From Pseudaeromonas sp038247115 (lineage in GTDB: Bacteria > Pseudomonadota > Gammaproteobacteria > Enterobacterales > Aeromonadaceae), in assembly GCA_038247115.1 (NCBI GenBank), contig JBBRVG010000050.1, positions 1-31,347 on the forward strand: a DNA stretch of 31,347 nt, written 5' to 3'. The notes under the pieces are model-generated. The model had not been told where the DNA came from. It did not search any database and saw only the letters and a program-made list of their open reading frames with translations. The translations under genes and the position numbers were made by a program. Shown here one piece after another: positions 15,373-23,718 of the stretch. Every line of letters begins with the position of its first letter. The first letter of the stretch is position 1.

Positions 15373-16449
15373 TTAGAGCGCTTCTTCGTCGTACGCCAGA
15401 TCATCCTTTTCTTCGGCACTCGGCGTAAAGACTTCGGCTTCGACGGCGGGCTTGGCTCCCTCCTTGTTCAACAGCAAGGCTCGAAGTTGCTGCTCAATCT
15501 CATCGGAGATGACTCGATTGTCTTGCAGGAACTTCATGGCATTCGCCTTGCCCTGACCAATCTTCTCACCCTTATAGGCGTACCAGGCACCTGATTTATC
15601 AATCAGTTTGCATTTGACTCCCAGATCTACCAGCTCGCTCTCCTTGGAGATGCCAGCGCCATACATGATCTGGAAATCAGCCTGCTTGAACGGTGGGGCC
15701 ACTTTATTCTTGACCACCTTGACACGAGTTTCGTTGCCAACAATCTCGTCGCCATCCTTGATGGCACCAGTGCGGCGGATATCCAACCGCACCGAGGCAT
15801 AGAACTTCAGGGCGTTACCGCCTGTAGTGGTTTCCGGGTTACCAAACATAACGCCAATTTTCATCCGGATCTGGTTGATGAAGATCACCAGGCAGTTAGC
15901 ATTCTTGATGTTGGCGGTCAGTTTACGCAGTGCTTGCGACATCAGCCGCGCCTGCAAACCGACATGGGTATCACCCATCTCGCCTTCAATTTCCGCTTTC
16001 GGTGTCAGCGCCGCCACCGAATCGATGATGACCACATCAACCGCACCGGAGCGAACCAGCATGTCGCAGATTTCCAGCGCTTGTTCGCCGGTATCCGGTT
16101 GTGACACCAGCAGATCGTCGACCTTAACACCCAATTTTGAGGCGTAAATCGGATCGAGCGCATGTTCAGCATCGATAAAGGCGCAGGTCTTACCCATCTT
16201 CTGGGCTTCGGCTATGGTCTGCAGAGTCAGCGTGGTTTTACCGGAAGATTCCGGGCCAAAAATCTCCACGACCCGTCCACAAGGCAGACCACCAATACCG
16301 AGAGCTATATCCAGCGACAGAGAACCGGTCGAGATAGTTTCCACATCCAGGATTTGGCCATCCCCCAGACGCATAATGGAACCTTTACCAAACTGCTTTT
16401 CGATCTGACCGAGCGCTGCGGCTAAGGCCTTTTGCTTGTTTTGATCCAT
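15373..16449 (-). CDS. recA: Recombinase RecA
   Basis: RecA forms filaments on single-stranded DNA, catalyses strand exchange and triggers LexA self-cleavage. The 358-residue product (E. coli 353) has Walker A GPESSGKT (residues 65-72), the DALDP-equivalent FIDAEHALDP, Walker B VVIIDSVAAL, the loop segments EGEMGDTHVG and FINQIRMKIGVMFGNPETTTGG, and the acidic tail EEKDDLAYDEEAL. I chose the ATG at 16449 (MDQNKQKALAAAL), with GGAG six bases upstream; the frame runs on to 16482 without similarity. The promoter carries a perfect LexA operator, and recX follows. Confidence 0.99.
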   Translation of the reverse strand: MDQNKQKALAAALGQIEKQFGKGSIMRLGDGQILDVETISTGSLSLDIALGIGGLPCGRVVEIFGPESSGKTTLTLQTIAEAQKMGKTCAFIDAEHALDPIYASKLGVKVDDLLVSQPDTGEQALEICDMLVRSGAVDVVIIDSVAALTPKAEIEGEMGDTHVGLQARLMSQALRKLTANIKNANCLVIFINQIRMKIGVMFGNPETTTGGNALKFYASVRLDIRRTGAIKDGDEIVGNETRVKVVKNKVAPPFKQADFQIMYGAGISKESELVDLGVKCKLIDKSGAWYAYKGEKIGQGKANAMKFLQDNRVISDEIEQQLRALLLNKEGAKPAVEAEVFTPSAEEKDDLAYDEEAL

Positions 16450-16501
16450 GCTAATCTCCGCCGGAGGCTGACTCACTGACACACTGAAGTTGATAAGAGG
16501 A

Positions 16502-16529
16502 AGTATACTGTTTGCTTATACAGTATCAA
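16502..16529 (-). promoter_or_regulatory. recA promoter with LexA (SOS) operator
   Basis: On the minus strand TTGATA (16524-16529) and TATACT (16502-16507) are 16 bp apart. The 16-bp spacer is exactly the palindromic LexA box CTGT-N8-ACAG (16508-16523), extended to TACTGT-N8-ACAGTA (16506-16525). This is the same architecture as the E. coli recA promoter. Confidence 0.95.
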
Positions 16530-16536
16530 GTAAATT

Positions 16537-17031
16537 TTACTGTATAAGTTTACACATGCCTTGCAACGCTATCCTGATAGCCTGCTCACGGACCTGTCGC
16601 CGGTCGCCGGATAGATGAAAACACTCAGTCACCATGCTCACCGAGGGCTCGGCACTGAGCGCCCAGGCAAACCAGACGGTACCGACCGGTTTATCCGCAG
16701 TGCCACCTTGCGGCCCGGCAATCCCACTAATCGCCACGCTCAGCTGAGCCACTGAATACCGCAGAGCACCCAGCGCCATGGCTCTCACCACCTCCTGACT
16801 TACGGCACCGTGGGTCTGCAGGGTGGTCTCTTCTACTCCCAACATCTGCATCTTGGCTACATTGGTATAGGTAATGAAACTGCGGTCAAACCAGGCTGAA
16901 CTGCCGGAGATGTCCGTGATAGCGTAGGCAACACCACCCCCGGTACAGGATTCTGCCGTGGTCGCCATCAGGTTATGAGCCTGTAATTTGGCTCCCAATT
17001 GTCGCGCCCAAGTTTCTATATCTGGATTCAT
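16537..17031 (-). CDS. pncC: Nicotinamide-nucleotide amidase PncC (CinA C-terminal family)
   Basis: PncC deamidates nicotinamide mononucleotide to nicotinate mononucleotide, recycling the NMN released by NAD-dependent DNA ligase. The 164-residue product is the short, CinA C-terminal-only form. It has the AESCTGGG motif with the putative nucleophile Ser28, the YTNVAKMQMLGV segment, the SGIAGPQGGT motif and the KPVGTVWFAW strand. The gene lies directly upstream of the recA promoter, as in many gammaproteobacteria. Its last codons overlap a second, imperfect LexA-like sequence (16540-16555). The start ATG has only a weak GCGGGT-type ribosome binding site. Confidence 0.93.
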   Translation of the reverse strand: MNPDIETWARQLGAKLQAHNLMATTAESCTGGGVAYAITDISGSSAWFDRSFITYTNVAKMQMLGVEETTLQTHGAVSQEVVRAMALGALRYSVAQLSVAISGIAGPQGGTADKPVGTVWFAWALSAEPSVSMVTECFHLSGDRRQVREQAIRIALQGMCKLIQ

Positions 17032-17300
17032 ACTGACCCGCTTTTCGTCGAAACGCGGACCATTATGCTACCCGTCCAGTTTGCCTCGCAACTGCTGGCT
17101 CGATCCGGACTACGACATAAATTTATCATATTGATTTATAAGAAAAACGGTTAATAGCAGGCATAACGCGCCCCGCAATATAGGCACAGATAGTGCGAAT
17201 AAGCTGGATGTGACAAATCCAATTGAACAACCGGACGAAACATGGAGGAAAAGAGCACAGGCCCGAGGAAACATCGAAGCACACTGAGCTGGAGAACCAA
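17032..17300. other. Gene-free region between pncC and purA
   Basis: I see no convincing gene. Two short frames on the minus strand (around 17126-17351) run through the purA terminator and have no recognisable product. No mutS, tRNA or repeat is present. The pncC promoter should lie near 17040-17100, but no clear boxes stand out. Confidence 0.45.
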
Positions 17301-17301
17301 G

Positions 17302-17329
17302 AAAAAAAGCCGGTCAAACCGGCTTTTTT
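17302..17329. terminator. Terminator of purA (bidirectional structure)
   Basis: GCCGGT-CAAA-CCGGC forms the core stem (17309-17323), flanked by seven A residues and six T residues, so it is a strong terminator in both directions. On the minus strand it ends purA 19 bp after the stop. Confidence 0.92.
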
Positions 17330-17347
17330 GTGCAGAATGGCAACAAA

Positions 17348-18652
17348 TCAATCAGCAAACGGATGACGCAAAATCATCGTTTCATCCCGATCTGGTCCGG
17401 TTGAGATGATATCAATCGGCACACCAGTAATGGCTTCAATACGACGAATATAATTCCGTGCCGCTTCAGGCAGAGCATCTAGAGTCTTGGCCCCGAAGGT
17501 ATTTTCACTCCAGCCCGGCATACTTTCGTATACGGGTTCCACCAGTTCGTAATCATCCGCAGCCATGGGAGGCACGTCGCGGATAGAACCATCTTGAAAT
17601 TTGTAACCCGTACAAATTTTCACAGTTTCCAGTCCATCCAGAACATCCAGTTTGGTCAAGCAGAAACCAGACACTGAATTGACCTGAATAGCCCGTTTCA
17701 TGGCCACTGCATCAAACCAACCGCAGCGACGTTTACGCCCTGTGGTGGCACCGAATTCTTGCCCTTTGATACCCAGACGCTCACCAACTTCATCGTGCAG
17801 CTCAGTCGGGAATGGGCCGGAACCCACGCGGGTGGTGTAAGCCTTGGCGATACCGAGAACATAATCCACAAATCGCGGTCCGAAACCAGAACCCGTGGCG
17901 ACGCCACCAGCCGTGGTATTGGAAGAGGTCACATAGGGATAGGTGCCATGATCGATATCCAGCAAAGTGCCCTGGGCGCCTTCAAACATCAGGCGATCAC
18001 CCCGCAGACGTGCTCTGTCCAGCAAGTCGGTGACATCCACTACCATAGAGATCAACAGGTCGGCATAGCTCTTGGCTTCTGCCAGAACAGCCTCGTAGGA
18101 GACGGCTTCTACCCCATAGTACTGGGTCAGCTGGAAGTTATGGAACTCCATGACTTCTTTCAGCTTTTCGGCAAACGTTTCCATGTTGAACAGATCACCG
18201 ACCCGCAGACCGCGACGAGCGACCTTATCTTCATACGCCGGACCTATACCACGACCCGTGGTACCAATCGCCTTGGTACCACGCGCTTTTTCACGTGCCA
18301 GATCCAACGCAACATGATACGGCAGAATCAAGGGACAGGCTTCGCTCAGCAGCAGGCGCTCACGCACTGGTACGCCGCGAGCTTCCAGCTCTTTCATCTC
18401 TTTCAGCAACGCATCAGGTGCCAACACAACACCGTTGGCGATGATACATTTGCAGTTATCACGCAGGATCCCGGACGGGATAAGGTGGAGAACTGTTTTC
18501 TCACCGTTGATGACCAGGGTGTGGCCGGCATTGTGGCCGCCCTGATAGCGAATTACATACTGTGCCTTGTCGGTCAACAGATCGACAATTTTGCCTTTAC
18601 CTTCGTCACCCCATTGGGTGCCCAAGATTACGACGCTCTGTCCCATCTTCAT
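17348..18652 (-). CDS. purA: Adenylosuccinate synthetase
   Basis: PurA makes adenylosuccinate from IMP, aspartate and GTP in AMP synthesis. The 434-residue product carries the P-loop-like GTQWGDEGKGK (residues 11-21), the GGHNAGHT segment, the TTGRGIGPAYEDK segment, the IDHGTYPYVTSSNTTAGG segment and the C-terminal STGPDRDETMIL. It starts MKMGQS at 18652; the ATG two codons later (18646) fits the E. coli N-terminus and is an alternative. It stands beside hflC as in E. coli, but has its own promoter and terminator. Confidence 0.98.
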   Translation of the reverse strand: MKMGQSVVILGTQWGDEGKGKIVDLLTDKAQYVIRYQGGHNAGHTLVINGEKTVLHLIPSGILRDNCKCIIANGVVLAPDALLKEMKELEARGVPVRERLLLSEACPLILPYHVALDLAREKARGTKAIGTTGRGIGPAYEDKVARRGLRVGDLFNMETFAEKLKEVMEFHNFQLTQYYGVEAVSYEAVLAEAKSYADLLISMVVDVTDLLDRARLRGDRLMFEGAQGTLLDIDHGTYPYVTSSNTTAGGVATGSGFGPRFVDYVLGIAKAYTTRVGSGPFPTELHDEVGERLGIKGQEFGATTGRKRRCGWFDAVAMKRAIQVNSVSGFCLTKLDVLDGLETVKICTGYKFQDGSIRDVPPMAADDYELVEPVYESMPGWSENTFGAKTLDALPEAARNYIRRIEAITGVPIDIISTGPDRDETMILRHPFAD

Positions 18653-18676
18653 TATCTACAGTGTGGTTAAAAAAGG

Positions 18677-18690
18677 ATTCTACCAAAGTT
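18677..18690 (-). promoter_or_regulatory. Candidate extended -10 promoter for purA
   Basis: On the minus strand a TAGAAT -10 box (18677-18682) is preceded by TGG, giving the TGn extended -10 element, about 25 bp upstream of the purA start. The -35 region is poor, as is usual for this class. I saw no clear PurR operator. Confidence 0.4.
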
Positions 18691-18950
18691 TGAGCAATGC
18701 CGGAATCATCTTGTGGTCGTTTTCCCGGCACTCAGACCAGTGCTAATACACGGCATCCACCGCGCCAAGACGTATACCGCAATCCGGGTAGCGAAACAAC
18801 TTGAGCGACCCGCAACCGGATCATTTGAGCTGGATGACTCATCGCAGATCCTCTGTCTCAAGTCCCTTCAAGATAGATGGCCAAGCCATGATGTGGGAGA
18901 TTGCAGTAGTAAAGATGGCTAATAACCACGAAGTCACTATTTCAAACCAA
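18691..18950. other. Gene-free gap between purA and the hflC terminator
   Basis: E. coli has the small gene yjeT (DUF2065) at this place. No minus-strand frame of useful length exists here, so yjeT is absent. Short plus-strand frames show no recognisable product. No repeat or RNA gene is evident. Confidence 0.5.
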
Positions 18951-18982
18951 AATAAAAAGGGTCCCATCAGATGGGACCCTTT
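18947..18982 (-). terminator. Terminator at the end of the nnr-hflC cluster
   Basis: AAAGGGTCCCAT (18956-18967) pairs perfectly with ATGGGACCCTTT (18971-18982) around a CAG loop. The minus strand continues with a TTTTTATTTT run. It lies 16 bp after the hflC stop. Confidence 0.92.
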
Positions 18983-18998
18983 GCATCAGGGCATGAAC

Positions 18999-19889
18999 TC
19001 AGTGTTTAGCCGCTGGATTCGCCTGCTTGAAGTAGCGGAAGAAGTCGTCATCCGGCTTGAGGACCATGAAATCATTGCCTTGTTCAAAACTCTTCTTATA
19101 GGCCTCCATGCTGCGGACGAAGAAGAAAAACTCTGGGTTCTTCTTATAGGTCTCCGCATAAATCCGGGTGGCTTCGGCATCCCCTTCACCGCGCAATTGC
19201 CGTGAGCGCCGCTGGGCATCGGCGAGCATGATAGTCACCTTGCGGTCGATATCCGCACGAATAAACTCGGCTTTTTCACGCCCCTGGGATCTGTGCTCTC
19301 TGGCAACCGCATTGCGTTCAGCACGCATCCGTTGATAAATGGAGTTGGATACTTCCAGCGGCAAGTTGATCTGCTTGATACGCACATCGACCACTTTGAT
19401 CCCCAATTCGGAAGAACTAGCAGAGTTCAGTAACGCTTTTTGCATCACCTCAGTCCGTTCGCCGGAGACAATATCCTTGATCGAACGCCCCCCAATTTCC
19501 GAACGCAAACCGTTATTGATCTTGCGCTTGAGCAGTGACTCAGCCTGCACCCGATTACCACCGCCAGTCGCCAGGAAGAACTTGGCAAAGTCTTCGATCC
19601 GCCACTTCACATAGGAATCGATGATCAGATCCTTTTTCTCGGAAGTAACGAAGCGATCCGCCTGGGCATTCATGGTCTGGATACGGGCATCCAGCTTGCG
19701 CACCTCATCAATCATGGGCACCTTGAAGTGCAATCCAGGCTCATAGACATGGGGTAAACCCGAGTCATTGTCCCGTTTGACCTTACCAAACTGCACCACA
19801 ATGCCAGCCTGGCCCTCATCAATCACAAACAGAGTTGAGGAGAGCACCACAGCCGCGATGGCGACAACGCCTAATACAATCTTCTTCAT
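18999..19889 (-). CDS. hflC: HflC, SPFH-family regulator of FtsH protease
   Basis: HflC and HflK form a large periplasm-facing complex around the FtsH protease and modulate its activity. The 296-residue product starts with a single membrane anchor (IVLGVVAIAAVVLSSTLFVI). An SPFH/band-7 domain follows (GIVVQFGKVKRD to about residue 190), then an Ala/Arg/Glu-rich coiled coil (MRAERNAVAREHRSQGREKAE) and the conserved YKKNPEFFFFVRSMEAYKKS segment. The start lies three bases after the hflK stop, so the two are coupled. It is the last gene of the long cluster. Confidence 0.97.
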   Translation of the reverse strand: MKKIVLGVVAIAAVVLSSTLFVIDEGQAGIVVQFGKVKRDNDSGLPHVYEPGLHFKVPMIDEVRKLDARIQTMNAQADRFVTSEKKDLIIDSYVKWRIEDFAKFFLATGGGNRVQAESLLKRKINNGLRSEIGGRSIKDIVSGERTEVMQKALLNSASSSELGIKVVDVRIKQINLPLEVSNSIYQRMRAERNAVAREHRSQGREKAEFIRADIDRKVTIMLADAQRRSRQLRGEGDAEATRIYAETYKKNPEFFFFVRSMEAYKKSFEQGNDFMVLKPDDDFFRYFKQANPAAKH

Positions 19890-19892
19890 CGC

Positions 19893-21047
19893 TTAATATC
19901 TCCCGCTCGTCCGATCACTGCTGCGTAAAGGCACGCTAGCCTGCCCCATGGTATCCGGCGTCAACTCATCCGCAGCCGAACGCGCAGAAGTCGGTACCGA
20001 AGCGGGCTGACGAGGAGCATTCGCTGACTTGCCTGGCGCCATTTTATCCAGCGGCAGATAAATCATACTGTTTGAACCTTCTGGCAGCGCAACAAGAACC
20101 TTGTTGGCCTTGCTGTAAATTTCTTCCATGGTTTCGAGGTAAATACGCTCACGCGTCAGATCGGGGGCTGCCAGATACTGAGGCAGCAACTCGTTGAAAC
20201 GGGCCACTTCACCGCTGGATTTCAACACCACCTGTTCCCTGTAGCCTTGCGCTTCCTCTTCCAGACGCTTCACCTGACCACGGGCTTTAGGCTCCACTTC
20301 ACGGGCATAGGCTTCGGCTTCCCGGATGAAACGCTGTTCATCTTCCTGGGCGGAGATCGCATCATCAAACGCATCTTTGACTTCTTCTGGCGGACGAGCC
20401 GGCAAGAAGTTCACATCCACCACCACAATCCCCATATCATAGGGCTCTATGGTCTGTTCCAACTCTTGCCAGGTATCCTGACGAACCTTCTCGCGTCCAC
20501 GAGTCAGAATTTCATCCATGGTGGTATGCCCGACCACATAACGCAGGGCACTATCCGTTGCCTGACTGAGGCTATCGTCGGCATTGGTCACGCTAAACAG
20601 GTATTTGCGGGAGTCAGCCACTCGATACTGCACATCCATTTCGACCCGAACTACGTTCTCATCCTGGGTCAACATAAAACCGGCCGCAGGCAAAGAACGC
20701 ACCGATTCGATATCCACAGGGATCACCTGATCGATGAATGTTGCTTTCCAGCGCAAGCCCGGCTCGACACTTTGATAGAACTTGCCAAACCGCAGCACAA
20801 CACCACGCTCAGCTTCCTTGATGGTATAGAAACCGCTGATCACCCAAGCCACCAGAGCAACCATGACGATTAGTATAATCCCCAGGCTGCTGACATCACC
20901 GCCAGGGCGACGACCGCCGATGAGAGCGGACAATTTCTGCAAAAAATTACGAAACACCTTGTCCAAATCAGGGGGCGTCTGGTTCTTACCGTTGTTCCCC
21001 CACGGATCTCGGTCTTTCCCATTATTTCCGGGCTCATTCCAAGCCAT
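19893..21047 (-). CDS. hflK: HflK, SPFH-family regulator of FtsH protease
   Basis: HflK is the partner of HflC. The 384-residue product has a Gly/Asn/Asp-rich cytoplasmic N-terminus (MAWNEPGNNGKDRDPWG), a membrane helix at about residues 54-74 (GIILIVMVALVAWVISGFYT), the band-7 domain (GVVLRFGKFYQSVEPGLRW onward) and a Glu/Arg-rich coiled coil ending near the YLETMEEIYSKANKV segment. The Pro/Ser-rich C-terminal tail is low in complexity. I chose the ATG at 21047, which has GGAG six bases upstream and matches family N-termini; an in-frame TTG at 21059 has no support. Confidence 0.97.
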   Translation of the reverse strand: MAWNEPGNNGKDRDPWGNNGKNQTPPDLDKVFRNFLQKLSALIGGRRPGGDVSSLGIILIVMVALVAWVISGFYTIKEAERGVVLRFGKFYQSVEPGLRWKATFIDQVIPVDIESVRSLPAAGFMLTQDENVVRVEMDVQYRVADSRKYLFSVTNADDSLSQATDSALRYVVGHTTMDEILTRGREKVRQDTWQELEQTIEPYDMGIVVVDVNFLPARPPEEVKDAFDDAISAQEDEQRFIREAEAYAREVEPKARGQVKRLEEEAQGYREQVVLKSSGEVARFNELLPQYLAAPDLTRERIYLETMEEIYSKANKVLVALPEGSNSMIYLPLDKMAPGKSANAPRQPASVPTSARSAADELTPDTMGQASVPLRSSDRTSGRY

Positions 21048-21091
21048 TGGCGTCTCCAAATTTTTGTAGTTTGATGAACTCTATCAAGCAA

Positions 21092-22378
21092 TCAGCTGAC
21101 AATAAAGGCAGAGAGAGCTTCACCTTCCTGCTTCAACAAGCGATTCCAGTCACTCTGTGGCATCCGGATCGCCAACAACAAACTACCATGCTCGGTAATC
21201 TGCTCTGACTGTATTGCTTTCATTTGATAAAACAGGCTACGCAAGCGGCCTGCCGAGGGTGGTAATTCAAGTTGATGTTGCGCTATACCCGGTAACAGAA
21301 ACTCACCGATCACCTGCAATAACAACGCCAATCCCTCACCAGTCAAGGCCGAAACCCACACTGCCCGAGGTCGACCGCTCTCATCCCGCTCCAGGCGAGG
21401 TGCTGCGTCGGGGAGCATATCGACTTTGTTATACACCAGGAGCTGTGGCAACTCATTGGCTTCGATTTCTTCCAGAACCAGCTCTACCTGAGCAACATTG
21501 TCTTGCAGTCGCTCATCGGCGCAATCAATGACATGCAGTTGTAAATCAGCTTCACGGGTTTCCTGCAGCGTCGCTTTAAATGCCGCGACCAGATCATGGG
21601 GTAGGTGCCGGATAAAGCCAACCGTGTCCGCCATGATCACGGTACCTATATCCTCCACCTGAATACGGCGCAATGTCGGATCCAGGGTCGCAAAGAGTTG
21701 ATCAGCAGCATAAACGTCCGATTGTGTCAGGCGATTAAACAAGGTTGATTTACCCGCGTTGGTGTAGCCCACCAGGGATACGACAGGGATCTCGTTGCGA
21801 ATTCTGGCTCGACGACCTTGTTCACGCTGCTTTTCGACCTTTTCCAAGCGCTTGAGGATATTGGTGATACGTTCGCGGATAAGGCGACGATCCGTCTCCA
21901 GCTGCGTTTCGCCAGGACCTCGTAAACCAATCCCGCCCTTTTGGCGTTCAAGGTGGGTCCAGCCGCGAACCAGACGCGAAGAAAGATGCCGCAGTTGCGC
22001 CAGTTCAACCTGCAACTTCCCTTCATGGGTGCGCGCACGCTGTGCAAAGATATCCAGGATCAGGGTCGTGCGATCCAGAACGCGACACTCAAACAGCCGT
22101 TCGAGATTTCGTTCCTGCGCAGGGGTTAATGTATGGTTAAAGATGACAACATCGGCACCCAGATTTTTAACTTCCGTGGCAACTTCCTGGGCCTTGCCCG
22201 TGCCAATGAAAAATTTGGGTTGCGGATTACTACGTCGGCAGGTGATGACGGACAACACATTGGCGCCAGCCGAGCTGACTAACATCTGTAGCTCGGCCAG
22301 ATCTTCCCGTGCACCTTCATCCGTGAAATCAACGTGAACCAGGATGGCCTGTTCGCCAGCTTCATAACGGTCAAACAA
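21092..22378 (-). CDS. hflX: GTPase HflX (ribosome rescue/splitting factor)
   Basis: HflX binds 50S subunits, splits stalled ribosomes under stress and has GTPase and ATPase activity. The 428-residue product is very close to E. coli HflX: N-terminal HflX domain (FFIGTGKAQEV), the ELAQLRHLSSRLVRGWTHLE helix region, the glycine-rich GGIGLRGPGETQLETDRR linker, then the G domain with G1 GYTNAGKS (204-211), G3 DTVG (251-254) and G4 NKVD (317-320). The start codon is TTG at 22378, with a strong AAGGAG seven bases upstream; the protein from there aligns with the E. coli N-terminus (MFDRYxAGEQA), so I am confident in it. Located between hfq and hflK. Confidence 0.97.
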   Translation of the reverse strand: MFDRYEAGEQAILVHVDFTDEGAREDLAELQMLVSSAGANVLSVITCRRSNPQPKFFIGTGKAQEVATEVKNLGADVVIFNHTLTPAQERNLERLFECRVLDRTTLILDIFAQRARTHEGKLQVELAQLRHLSSRLVRGWTHLERQKGGIGLRGPGETQLETDRRLIRERITNILKRLEKVEKQREQGRRARIRNEIPVVSLVGYTNAGKSTLFNRLTQSDVYAADQLFATLDPTLRRIQVEDIGTVIMADTVGFIRHLPHDLVAAFKATLQETREADLQLHVIDCADERLQDNVAQVELVLEEIEANELPQLLVYNKVDMLPDAAPRLERDESGRPRAVWVSALTGEGLALLLQVIGEFLLPGIAQHQLELPPSAGRLRSLFYQMKAIQSEQITEHGSLLLAIRMPQSDWNRLLKQEGEALSAFIVS

Positions 22379-22455
22379 GCAAACGCTCCTTAGACAGAGG
22401 CAATACGCACTCCAGGGAAAAATTCATCACAAGAAACATACAGCCGGATGGTGGA

Positions 22456-22713
22456 TCACTCTTCGCTCTGACCATCGGGGCCGGTACCACCGGTGTGCTG
22501 ATGGTGCGGCACAGCACGCGCTGGCACCACAGTAGAAATGGCATGCTTGTACACCATCTGACTGACGGTGTTCTTCAGCAGAATGACAAACTGATCGAAC
22601 GACTCAATCTGTCCTTGCAGCTTGATACCGTTGACCAGATAGATAGAAACAGGAATACGCTCACGACGCAGCGCGTTCAAAAACGGATCCTGAAGTGATT
22701 GCCCCTTAGCCAT
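22456..22713 (-). CDS. hfq: RNA chaperone Hfq
   Basis: Hfq forms a hexamer that pairs small RNAs with mRNAs. The 85-residue product starts MAKGQSLQDPFLNALRRERI and contains the Sm1 segment (VSIYLVNGIKLQGQIESFD) and the Sm2 segment YKHAIST. The C-terminal tail is short and His/Gly-rich (HHQHTGGTGPDGQSEE), about 17 residues shorter than in E. coli. The start is ATG with AAGGAT. It has its own likely promoter in the miaA end, besides read-through. Confidence 0.98.
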   Translation of the reverse strand: MAKGQSLQDPFLNALRRERIPVSIYLVNGIKLQGQIESFDQFVILLKNTVSQMVYKHAISTVVPARAVPHHQHTGGTGPDGQSEE

Positions 22714-22776
22714 ATGTTTTAATCCTTATATTTTGTAGTACTAAATTATTGCCATTTCTTTAAAAAGACGTTAGCG

Positions 22777-22805
22777 ATTATAGCGTGCTCACTCACAGGA
22801 ACCAA
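22777..22805 (-). promoter_or_regulatory. Promoter of hfq overlapping the miaA stop
   Basis: On the minus strand a perfect TATAAT (22777-22782) follows TTGGTT (22800-22805) after 17 bp. The -35 box lies inside the last miaA codons and the -10 just past the stop. The hfq leader would be about 57 nt. hfq is known to have promoters within miaA in E. coli. Confidence 0.55.
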
Positions 22806-23718
22806 CGTCGCGCAAAATGATATCAGGATTCAGCTGGCTTCCTGTCTCCAGCCAAATCAAAGGATGTGACCAACCTCTCAACCAAGTCATCTGTCTTTTG
22901 GCCAATTGGTTAGTGGCAACGATGCCACGATACCGCATTTCTGCATAATCTAGCACCCCGGACAAATAATCCCACATTTGACGATATCCGACACAGCGCA
23001 TGGACGGCAACTCCGGATGCAAATCGCCCCGTGCCATCAAGTTCCGGACTTCAGTTTCAAAACCAAGCGCTAACATAGCATCGAAGCGTTCGGCAATCCG
23101 CTGCCGTAACATCTCGCGCTCCAGAGGAGCAATGGCATATTGCAGCGTCTGATAGGGTAAACCGGGCCCCTGCTGTTGTGTCAATTCGGTTAAAGTTTTA
23201 CCAGTAATCCGGAAAACCTCGAGGGCACGGGAAAGACGCTGGGGATCATTGGGATGAATGCGTGCTCCGGCAACCGGATCGATCCGGCACAACTCGGCGT
23301 GTAATGCCCCCCATCCCGACTCGGCCGCCTGTGTTTCAATGGTGGCGCGAACTTGTGGATCAGCCTCCGGCAAGGGCGACAAGCCTTCCAATAACGCCTT
23401 GAAATACAACATGGTGCCGCCCACCAGCAGCGGAATGCGGCCCTGTGCGGTAATGGCTGCCATTTCCTGCAACGCATCCTGACAAAAATCGGCCGCGGAA
23501 TAACTTTGCAGAGGATCGCGCAGATCAATGAGGCGATGGGGTGCCTCGGTCAATTCGTCTGAGGTCGGTTTGGCCGTGCCGATATCCATGCCCCGATAGA
23601 CCAGCGCAGAGTCCACACTGATGATATCGCATGGCAAACGCCGCACCAGCTCCATGGCCAAGGCGCTCTTGCCCGAGGCGGTGGGACCCATTAAAAAAAT
23701 GGCCAGAGGTTTACTCAT
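22789..23718 (-). CDS. miaA: tRNA dimethylallyltransferase MiaA
   Basis: MiaA adds the dimethylallyl group to A37 of tRNAs that read UNN codons. The 309-residue product has Walker A GPTASGKS (residues 11-18), the IISVDSALVYRGMDIGTAKP segment, the VGGTMLYFKALLEGLSP segment and the SMRCVGYRQMWDYL and ATNQLAKRQMTWLRGW segments near the C-terminus. In most homologues the DSAQVYR-type motif has Gln where this one has Leu (SALVYR). I chose the ATG at 23718 (MSKPLAIFLM), which overlaps the mutL stop by eight bases and has GAGGAG ten bases upstream. Confidence 0.97.
   Translation of the reverse strand: MSKPLAIFLMGPTASGKSALAMELVRRLPCDIISVDSALVYRGMDIGTAKPTSDELTEAPHRLIDLRDPLQSYSAADFCQDALQEMAAITAQGRIPLLVGGTMLYFKALLEGLSPLPEADPQVRATIETQAAESGWGALHAELCRIDPVAGARIHPNDPQRLSRALEVFRITGKTLTELTQQQGPGLPYQTLQYAIAPLEREMLRQRIAERFDAMLALGFETEVRNLMARGDLHPELPSMRCVGYRQMWDYLSGVLDYAEMRYRGIVATNQLAKRQMTWLRGWSHPLIWLETGSQLNPDIILRDVGSCE

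Noticed and set aside
17759..18670. A 303-codon plus-strand frame antisense to purA
   Set aside because: purA is certain by homology over its full length, and the antisense product has no domain features or ribosome binding site.
18713..19205. Two plus-strand open frames across the purA-hflC gap and the hflC 3' end
   Set aside because: They run through the hflC terminator and antisense to hflC, and show no family resemblance or convincing start.
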